Assembly (NCBI GenBank): GCA_018651745.1
Contig: JABIDL010000013.1
Location: 1-17,831 of the forward strand
DNA from: Candidatus Neomarinimicrobiota bacterium
Lineage (GTDB): Bacteria > Fidelibacterota > Marinisomatia > Marinisomatales > TCS55
Direction: 5' to 3'
Length of the DNA: 17,831 nucleotides
In this document: positions 5,977 to 11,872 of the stretch, one piece after another
How positions within the stretch are numbered: position 1 is the first letter of the stretch
How the letters are laid out: each line of letters starts with the position of its first letter
Notes under the pieces: generated by a model
What the model was told of the DNA's origin: nothing
The model's database searches: none
The model's input: the letters and a program-made list of their open reading frames with translations, nothing else
Position numbers and translations under genes: made by a program

Positions 5977-6046
5977 GAACGCCAAATGACAACGAACCTG
6001 TGGCAGAAATGGTGATTCCCTTATCTATAAAAGTAAAGGAATAACT
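5977..6046 (+). pseudogene. Duplicate of the DUF4442 gene 3' end
   Basis: Bases 5987-6046 repeat 3343-3402 at 58 of 60 positions. The copy still encodes DNEPVAEMVIPLSIKVKE and a stop, versus DDEPVAEMVITLSIKVKE in the intact gene; both differences change an amino acid. Directly before it, GAACGCCAAA (5977-5986) resembles GAGCGCCAAA at 3296-3305 of the intact gene, so the fragment may once have been longer and lost about 37 bp internally. It has no start codon. It lies 66 bp before the DUF885 gene, so the original layout was probably DUF4442 directly followed by DUF885. Confidence 0.9.
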
Positions 6047-6112
6047 TCCATTTTTCCTTCCGCTTTGTAAATTCCCCACTCATTATTCAACCCGATTTCT
6101 AAAGGATATTTC

Positions 6113-7882
6113 ATGAAAATTATATTAACGACACTTTCTGTTACAGCTCTCTTAATGTGTTCCGGATGTGATATGTCGCCGGAAGATGCAACCACCGCGC
6201 TTCATCAGCTGTTTGAGGACGAGTGGGAAAAGGGACTGAAAGAGCATCCTGAAAGCGCAACATATCAGGGTGATGACCGCTACAACGACCGGCTGACAGA
6301 CTTAAGTATAGATGCTATTGAAAAACGGCATGAGGATTCCGATGACCTTTTGAAAAAGCTAAATAAGATTCCGCGGGAACAATTGTCTGAACCTGATAAA
6401 CTGAATTTCGATCTGTATCGCAAAAAACTCACACGTAGATTAGAAGGGTTTCAATACAAAGGCTATCTGATGCCGATCGACCAAATGGGAGGTGTCCAGA
6501 TTAATTCACCGAATTTGGTCAATATAACGCCATTCAGAAATCAAACGGATTTTGACAATTACTTGAAGCGGTTGGAAGCAGTTCCGGTTTACGTGGATCA
6601 AATTATTGAGCTGATGGAAAAAGGTCTTGATGAGGGATTTATTCAGCCGAAAATCATTCTCAGATCTGTTCCTGAACAAATTAAAGCTCAGTATAACTTG
6701 GAAGTTGAAGACAGCCCGTTCTTCAAACCGTTTAAAGAAAAATTAACGGCCTTGCCCGACTCACTGCATGAGACGTATGTATTGTGGGGAAAAGAAGCGG
6801 TCGGAAACCATATTTTTGGATCCTTTACCAAATTAGATGAATTCTTTTCGGAAGAATATTTACCGAGCGCGAGGGAAGATGTTGGCGCCATGCATTTCCC
6901 GAACGGAGAAGCGTATTATGCTTTTCAAATAGAGAATTATACAACTACCAAGAAGTCTGCAGAAGAGATTCACCGCATTGGTCTGAATGAAGTACTGCGC
7001 ATCCGAAACGAAATGGATGAGGTGATTGCTGAATCCGGTTTTCAGGGAGGCTTTAAACAATTTGTGGAATATCTCAGAACCAATCCGGATTTCTATTATT
7101 CGACGGCGGAAGAATTATTGGAAGGGTACCAAGCCATTTGCAAAAAAGCTGATCCTGAATTGGTGAAGCTGTTTGGTGTTCTTCCGAGAATGCCGTACGG
7201 CGTAAAGCCGATTCCGGATTATCAGGCGCCCGCTTCACCGACTGCATATTATTATTCCGGTTCCAAGGAAGGAAACCGGCCGGGATATTTTTGGGCAAAT
7301 ACCTATAAAATTGAAACGCGCCCCAAATATGAAATGGAAGCGCTGTCCCTGCACGAAGCGGTTCCGGGGCACCATCTTCAGATTTCATTAGCTCAGGAAT
7401 TGGAAAACGTTCCGGAGTTTCGGAAGCACGGAGGATTCACCGCCTTTACCGAAGGGTGGGGTCTTTATTCTGAAAAGCTCGGAGAAGAAATGGGATTTTA
7501 TCAAGATCCGTATTCCAAATTTGGCCAGCTAACGTATGAAATGTGGCGCGCCTGCCGCTTGGTTGTGGATACAGGAATGCATGCATTCGGGTGGCCCCGG
7601 GAAAAGGCGATCAAGTTTATGCTCGACAACACCGCCAAAACTGAAAATGACGTTACGGTTGAAATTGACCGATATATTGCATGGCCGGGGCAGGCGCTTG
7701 CGTACAAAATCGGTGAACTGAAAATCAGAGAACTTCGACAAAAAGCCGAGGATGCTCTTGGCGAACAATTCAATATTCGTGATTTCCATGATATTGTTCT
7801 TGGCAACGGATCGATTCCTTTGGATTTACTCGAAGAAAATGTGAATCAGCATATTTCTTCAATCTTGGATGTTGAAGGGTAA
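6113..7882 (+). CDS. DUF885 metallopeptidase-like lipoprotein (589 aa)
   Basis: This protein belongs to the DUF885 family of large, mostly helical, predicted zinc-dependent carboxypeptidase-like proteins. The N terminus is a lipoprotein signal peptide (hydrophobic 3-15, then CSGC with Cys19 as the lipidation site), placing it in the periplasm or outer membrane. The metal-site signature is HEAVPGHH (residues 414-421; His414, Glu415 and His420/His421), with a further conserved Glu447 in FTEGWGLYSE. The conserved C-terminal segments EIDRYIAWPGQALAYKIGE and DFHDIVLGNGSIPLDLL are also present. Length is normal for the family. AAAGGA six bases before ATG 6113 fixes the start. It is followed 21 bp later by the M16 subunit genes, suggesting a shared role in breaking down peptides in the envelope. 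Actual peptidase activity is inferred from the motif. Confidence 0.9.
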   Translation: MKIILTTLSVTALLMCSGCDMSPEDATTALHQLFEDEWEKGLKEHPESATYQGDDRYNDRLTDLSIDAIEKRHEDSDDLLKKLNKIPREQLSEPDKLNFDLYRKKLTRRLEGFQYKGYLMPIDQMGGVQINSPNLVNITPFRNQTDFDNYLKRLEAVPVYVDQIIELMEKGLDEGFIQPKIILRSVPEQIKAQYNLEVEDSPFFKPFKEKLTALPDSLHETYVLWGKEAVGNHIFGSFTKLDEFFSEEYLPSAREDVGAMHFPNGEAYYAFQIENYTTTKKSAEEIHRIGLNEVLRIRNEMDEVIAESGFQGGFKQFVEYLRTNPDFYYSTAEELLEGYQAICKKADPELVKLFGVLPRMPYGVKPIPDYQAPASPTAYYYSGSKEGNRPGYFWANTYKIETRPKYEMEALSLHEAVPGHHLQISLAQELENVPEFRKHGGFTAFTEGWGLYSEKLGEEMGFYQDPYSKFGQLTYEMWRACRLVVDTGMHAFGWPREKAIKFMLDNTAKTENDVTVEIDRYIAWPGQALAYKIGELKIRELRQKAEDALGEQFNIRDFHDIVLGNGSIPLDLLEENVNQHISSILDVEG

Positions 7883-7903
7883 TCGGCTAAATTTGGCGCT
7901 TCT

Positions 7904-9247
7904 ATGAAAAGACAACTGCTCATTTTACTCCTGATTAATACAGGAATTTTTGCATCCGAACCGACGCATTTTACGCTCGATAACGGTCTCAAAGTGATTG
8001 TCATGGAAAAACATTCCATTCCTGTCGCTGCTGTGCAAGTCTGGTACGATGTTGGCAGTCATGATGAATGGGATGGTATCCGGGGTACGGCCCATTTGTT
8101 TGAGCATATGATGTTTCGTGGAACAGAAAATTATGAATCTGAAGAGCACGCCCGCTTAATCAATGAAGCTGGAGGCTACAACAATGCTTTCACGTCTGAT
8201 GATGTTACGGTGTATCACGAACGCCTTCCCTCCGGAAAGCTTGAACTTGCTTTAAAGCTTGAGGCAGAGCGCATGCATCTTTTAAAACTGAATGAAGATA
8301 TTCTCGCAACGGAGCGCGAAGTGGTGCATGAGGAATATCGTCAGAGAAACGCAAATCCAATTGGAAAGCTGTTTCTCAAATTCCGTGGAGAAATGTACCC
8401 CGAGAAACATCCGTATGCCGTAACGCCAATTGGAATTATGGATCAGCTAGATACGGTTTCAGTCAAAACATGTCAGACGTTTTACGACATGCATTACGGT
8501 CCAGAGAATGCAACACTTGTCATTGTGGGTGATGTAGATCTCGAAAAAACTAAGGTGTTGGTGAATCAATATTTTGGTGTAGTCCGCCCATTGGGAACGC
8601 TTCCCGAAAACCCCGATTTATCCATACCAACGCAAACAGAGAAAGTTGTACTGAATGAAGAATCGTCTTTCGATCTTCCGGTCACTCTTATGGGTTTTCC
8701 TGTCCCGGGATCGGCTCATGACGATATCGCCGCGTTAGATGTTCTCAGCTACATAATGTCTAATGGACAAAGTTCCCGCTTAAATCAGGTTCTTGTTCGG
8801 GAAAAGCAACTGGCTTTGGGCGCCGGTGGATTTCCGATGTCCATGAAAGGTCCGGGAATTTTTATCTATTTCTCATTCTATTTTCCGCAAGTCAGTTCCG
8901 CTACAATTGAAAAGGCGATTATGGATATTGTTCAGGATATTCGAGAAAACGGGGTAGCGGTTGCCGAGCTCAGCAAGGCGAGAAAACAAATGCTTGCCGG
9001 GAAAGTGTTTGAAAGATATTCTGCAAATTCGCTTGCAAGCTCCCTTGGAAATGCTGAATTGGTCATGGGTGATTATCGAGAATTCAATACAGAAATTGAA
9101 CGATTTAATGCTGTAACTGCAGATGATGTACAGCGTGTTGCAAATGCCTATTTCACAGAAGAGAAAATGACAATAATGCACATCCAGCCGGAAAACTTGT
9201 CTTTCCTCAAGAAATGCATGTTCTGGGTTGCCGGACTGTTTATGTAA
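7904..9247 (+). CDS. M16B zinc peptidase, catalytic subunit (447 aa)
   Basis: This is an exported M16-family (pitrilysin/MPP-like) zinc peptidase. It has a signal peptide (about residues 1-17, ending IFAS), the N-terminal strand FTLDNGLKVIV, and an intact inverted zinc motif HLFEH (His64, Glu67, His68) within GTAHLFEHMMFRGT. The third ligand Glu lies in the REVVHEEYRQR helix. In the C-terminal half, the conserved substrate-binding Arg of the R-x6-Y pair is present (Arg299 in VREKQ), but the tyrosine seven residues later is replaced by glycine (Gly306). The length of one M16 half-repeat module, with two domains, is normal for subunits that work as heterodimers. The next gene begins 3 bp after the stop and encodes the likely partner, which carries the missing Tyr. 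Confidence 0.92.
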   Translation: MKRQLLILLLINTGIFASEPTHFTLDNGLKVIVMEKHSIPVAAVQVWYDVGSHDEWDGIRGTAHLFEHMMFRGTENYESEEHARLINEAGGYNNAFTSDDVTVYHERLPSGKLELALKLEAERMHLLKLNEDILATEREVVHEEYRQRNANPIGKLFLKFRGEMYPEKHPYAVTPIGIMDQLDTVSVKTCQTFYDMHYGPENATLVIVGDVDLEKTKVLVNQYFGVVRPLGTLPENPDLSIPTQTEKVVLNEESSFDLPVTLMGFPVPGSAHDDIAALDVLSYIMSNGQSSRLNQVLVREKQLALGAGGFPMSMKGPGIFIYFSFYFPQVSSATIEKAIMDIVQDIRENGVAVAELSKARKQMLAGKVFERYSANSLASSLGNAELVMGDYREFNTEIERFNAVTADDVQRVANAYFTEEKMTIMHIQPENLSFLKKCMFWVAGLFM

Positions 9248-9250
9248 GCC

Positions 9251-10624
9251 ATGAAAAATTTCATAATAAATCTGATGGTATTTTTGGGAATAGTATTTGC
9301 CCAAGCGCCGATTATAGATTATCCGGAATTTGAAACATTCACAATGCCGAACGGTCTCAAGGTCATGATTGCCGAACACCATGAAAACCCTGCCGTATTT
9401 ATGAATATGATGATTGAAGTCGGTTCCATGGATGTTGCTGTTGGGAAGGAAGGACTTGCAGGCATTATGTCTGAGCTTGTTCCAAAGGGAACAAAAGATC
9501 ACACAGCAGATGAAATTTCAGAATTAATTGATGCAACCGGGGGGAGTTTGAATGCCGGAATCGGGCTGGAATACACAAATGTTTCGGGAAGATTTTTGGC
9601 AGAAGACCTTGAATTTGGATTGAATATGATGGCGGAATTGATTCAGCACGCCACATTTCCTGAAACGGAATTCAAATTGACCATGAAGCAGAATAAAGAA
9701 GGAATCAAAACCTGGTATTCCGATCCGTCTTCTGTGGCATCAGCGCACGGGGATTATTTGCTTTTGGGTGAAACGCCCATGGGAAGAATGACTACGGAAC
9801 AAACGTTAAAATCTATTTCACTTAATGATGTAAAAGAATTCTACAAGAATATCCGCCCGGATATTTCAACATTGGTGCTGATTGGTGATTTTGAAACAGC
9901 AACGGCTAAATCGCTGATTGAATCTTCGCTTGGAAGTTGGACTGTTGATGGAAGTCCGATGCATCGCGCTGGATTTGCTTACGAAGATATCAATGGGCTC
10001 AAGTTTCGGTTCGTGGATAATCCGGAATTAGAGCAAGCTACAATTTATATGCTTCAGTGGGGATTGCCCCGTACGCATGAAGACCGCTATGCTATTAAGC
10101 TAGCGAATTACATTTTTGGAGGCGGTGCATTTTCTTCTCGTTTAATGAAAGTGGTGCGCGGAGAAGGTGGAAAAACTTACGGCGTTCGGAGTTGGGCATC
10201 GTCTAGAATGGATTATGGAGCCTTTGGGATAAGTACTTCAACAAGAAACCCTGAAGTGGTTAATACATATCAATTGATTATGAGTGAGCTCAAGCAACTA
10301 CGAGATGAGGGCGTGACAGACGACGAATTACAGAAGGCAAAGTTATTTTACACCGGATCTCAACCGCTTAGTCTGGAATCACCCGGTGCTATTGCAGTTA
10401 GTGTTTTGTCTGCACTTTATTACGGATTTACCATTGAAGATTTGGAAACATCTCTAGTCAAATTAAATGCGGTCACATTAGATGAAGTAAACGCAGCTAT
10501 AAAAAACCATTATGATGAAGCGAACAGAGTCCTTGTTATTGTGGGCAACGGCGGTGAAATAAAACCGTTGATTCAGCCGATTGGATCATTCGAAGAATCC
10601 TTTTATAAAGACGACGTTCACTAG
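9251..10624 (+). CDS. M16B peptidase-like partner lacking the zinc site (457 aa)
   Basis: This M16-family protein has lost the catalytic motif. It has a signal peptide (1-18, ending VFAQ) and the family fold (FTMPNGLKVMIAE at the N terminus; FYKNIRPDISTLVLIGDF closing the first domain). At the HxxEH position it reads GIMSE: Gly71, Ser74 and Glu75 replace His, Glu and His. The second domain does keep the substrate-binding pair Arg303 and Tyr310 in VRGEGGKTYGV. The pairing of an active HxxEH subunit with an inactive R/Y subunit is known for heterodimeric M16B enzymes such as mitochondrial processing peptidase and the Sphingomonas SPH2681/SPH2682 pair. A heterodimer with the preceding product is the likely functional unit. 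The start is 3 bp after the upstream stop, so the two are translationally coupled. Confidence 0.92.
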   Translation: MKNFIINLMVFLGIVFAQAPIIDYPEFETFTMPNGLKVMIAEHHENPAVFMNMMIEVGSMDVAVGKEGLAGIMSELVPKGTKDHTADEISELIDATGGSLNAGIGLEYTNVSGRFLAEDLEFGLNMMAELIQHATFPETEFKLTMKQNKEGIKTWYSDPSSVASAHGDYLLLGETPMGRMTTEQTLKSISLNDVKEFYKNIRPDISTLVLIGDFETATAKSLIESSLGSWTVDGSPMHRAGFAYEDINGLKFRFVDNPELEQATIYMLQWGLPRTHEDRYAIKLANYIFGGGAFSSRLMKVVRGEGGKTYGVRSWASSRMDYGAFGISTSTRNPEVVNTYQLIMSELKQLRDEGVTDDELQKAKLFYTGSQPLSLESPGAIAVSVLSALYYGFTIEDLETSLVKLNAVTLDEVNAAIKNHYDEANRVLVIVGNGGEIKPLIQPIGSFEESFYKDDVH

Positions 10625-10643
10625 AAAATAATTCGCTTTTCAT

Positions 10644-10847
10644 TTGCAGTACGGAACCGTAAAAGAATACAATAATTCAAAAGGATTCGGATTTATAACC
10701 GGTGACGATGGCGAGGATTATTTTGTGCATGTTTCCGGATTGGGGCCCAGAGTGAAAGATCGGGGGTTACGCCAAGATCAACGCGTTGGCTTTGATGTAG
10801 ATTTTGATATGAAAGGCGACCGAGCAATAAATGTAACATCGGTCTAA
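10644..10847 (+). CDS. Cold-shock domain protein, divergent (67 aa)
   Basis: This is a single cold-shock (OB-fold) domain that probably binds single-stranded RNA or DNA. RNP1 KGFGFI and RNP2 YFVHVS are both intact. The family start MQYGTVKWFN reads MQYGTVKEYN here, so the usual exposed Trp of strand 1 is Glu and Phe is Tyr, which should weaken base stacking. The start is TTG 10644: the upstream in-frame stop TAA is at 10629-10631 and there is no ATG between, and residue numbering matches the family exactly from this TTG. No Shine-Dalgarno site is visible. It lies 19 bp after the M16 gene on the same strand and might be read with it. Confidence 0.9.
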   Translation: MQYGTVKEYNNSKGFGFITGDDGEDYFVHVSGLGPRVKDRGLRQDQRVGFDVDFDMKGDRAINVTSV

Positions 10848-10865
10848 AATCCGGGAATAGAATTA

Positions 10866-11216
10866 TTGGGCCACGTATCCATTACTTGCCAAGAAGCCAC
10901 AACCGTCATGGCAGATGTGCTAAATAGGCCTAATTTGAAATATGTGGAGTCCACTTATGAAGATACAAAAAATGCAATTATTCAATATCGGGGTGCGTCA
11001 GAAAATTATACGGATGATTTAATTAATATGTATAAAGCTTACAATGAAGGTATTTTAGTCCCAGAACATCCCCGGACTTTCGAAAATACTACAGCCACCA
11101 GTTTTAGAGATTTTGCTGAATCATCTTTAGCAATTTTAAAAGTATTATCTATTAGAAATGAAAATAATATTTGCATCACTAACTTTTTTTGTTTAATATT
11201 GGTTAGTGAATATTAA
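10866..11216 (+). pseudogene. C-terminal remnant of an NmrA-like NAD(P)-binding oxidoreductase
   Basis: The open frame (116 codons, TTG 10866) resembles only the C-terminal third of NmrA-family atypical short-chain dehydrogenase proteins: an ITCQEATTVMADVLNRPNLKYVE strand-helix, then YRGASENYTDDLINMYKAYNEG and TATSFRDFAESS, the region that in the family follows the Rossmann domain. There is no room for the roughly 180-residue N-terminal NAD(P)-binding half, because the cold-shock gene ends 18 bp upstream, and no GxxGxxG motif is seen nearby. The last 20 or so codons (after AILKVLS) look non-homologous, as if the frame runs past the old end. Most likely this is a deletion remnant; a freestanding short protein is less likely. 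The start codon is only formal. Confidence 0.6.
11177..11183 (-). promoter_or_regulatory. Extra operator half-site upstream of tetR
   Basis: CACTAAC is the reverse complement of GTTAGTG, the core of the two larger operator-like sites, and lies 18 bp before the copy at 11202-11208. It could be an auxiliary binding half-site for the TetR protein, or chance. Confidence 0.35.
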
Positions 11217-11220
11217 CAAA
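11193..11220 (+). promoter_or_regulatory. TetR operator-like palindrome in front of tetR
   Basis: TTAGTGAATATTAACAAA (11203-11220) matches the site before the exporter gene, TTAGTGAACATTAACTAA (11842-11859), at 16 of 18 positions. It also overlaps a perfect inverted repeat TTAATATT (11193-11200) / AATATTAA (11209-11216). It sits 20 bp before the TTG start of the regulator, as expected for an autoregulatory operator. Confidence 0.65.
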
Positions 11221-11240
11221 CAAATAAACATTTCAACATT

Positions 11241-11822
11241 TTGAACGAATACACCGATAGACAAAACCAAATCATTCAGGAATCGATCCAACTGATTGCA
11301 GACAAAGGTATTCAGGGTTTGACCATAAAGAATATTTCAAAAGCGATTGGAATATCTGAACCTGCTATTTATCGACATTTTGAGAATAAAGATGACATTA
11401 TTCTTGCAATTATTTCAACCATGAAACAAACCACCGAGGAAGAACTATCTCACGTGGATGAAAATAATCCTACGATAGATAAAATTAAAAAAATGATTCA
11501 AGGGCACACCAATCGCTTCATTAAGAATCCATCATTGACAGCCATTATTTTTTCGGAAGAAATATTTAATAATAATAGTATTCTCGCAAAGCCCATACGC
11601 ATAATGATGAAATTGAATCAGAATAAATTAATTGCTATGATTGAAAAAGGGCAAGCTTCTGGCGATGTTCGTGTAGATATTCAAGCTGAACAAATTTCTC
11701 TCATGGTGATTGGGAGTTTCCGATTTTTAGTAAGCAAATGGCATATTATGAATTTTGATTTTGATCTAAAAAATGATGTAAATGAAATGCTTAATGCCAT
11801 CGAAAAGGTGCTAAAAACCTAA
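11241..11822 (+). CDS. TetR/AcrR family transcriptional repressor (193 aa)
   Basis: This is a DNA-binding regulator, most likely a ligand-responsive repressor of the exporter operon that follows. The N-terminal TetR helix-turn-helix is typical: QIIQESIQLIADKGIQGLTIKNISKAI, then GISEPAIYRHFENKDDIILAI (about residues 8-55). The remaining helical part is the ligand-binding and dimerisation domain and ends at the usual length. The start is TTG 11241; no in-frame ATG precedes the HTH, and only a weak ribosome site is seen. Near-identical palindromic sites flank it, one before its own start and one before the exporter gene, supporting control of both itself and the operon. The ligand is unknown; it could be the lipophilic substrate of the exporter. 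Confidence 0.92.
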   Translation: MNEYTDRQNQIIQESIQLIADKGIQGLTIKNISKAIGISEPAIYRHFENKDDIILAIISTMKQTTEEELSHVDENNPTIDKIKKMIQGHTNRFIKNPSLTAIIFSEEIFNNNSILAKPIRIMMKLNQNKLIAMIEKGQASGDVRVDIQAEQISLMVIGSFRFLVSKWHIMNFDFDLKNDVNEMLNAIEKVLKT

Positions 11823-11841
11823 AATTTTTTTCTTAATAATG

Positions 11842-11859
11842 TTAGTGAACATTAACTAA
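11842..11859 (+). promoter_or_regulatory. TetR operator-like palindrome in front of the exporter gene
   Basis: TTAGTGAACATTAACTAA is a palindrome with arms TTAGTGAA and TTAACTAA (one mismatch) around CA. It lies between the tetR stop and the Shine-Dalgarno site of the exporter (AAAGGAG, 11861-11867) and is repeated with two changes before tetR. The regulator would block transcription from a promoter in the AT-rich 50-bp gap. Confidence 0.7.
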
Positions 11860-11872
11860 TAAAGGAGCAAAC

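Noticed and set aside
8873-9502. A 209-codon minus-strand ORF across the junction of the two M16 genes
   Set aside because: It is antisense to two clear peptidase genes, rich in His, Cys and Ile as expected from a reverse reading, and matches no family.
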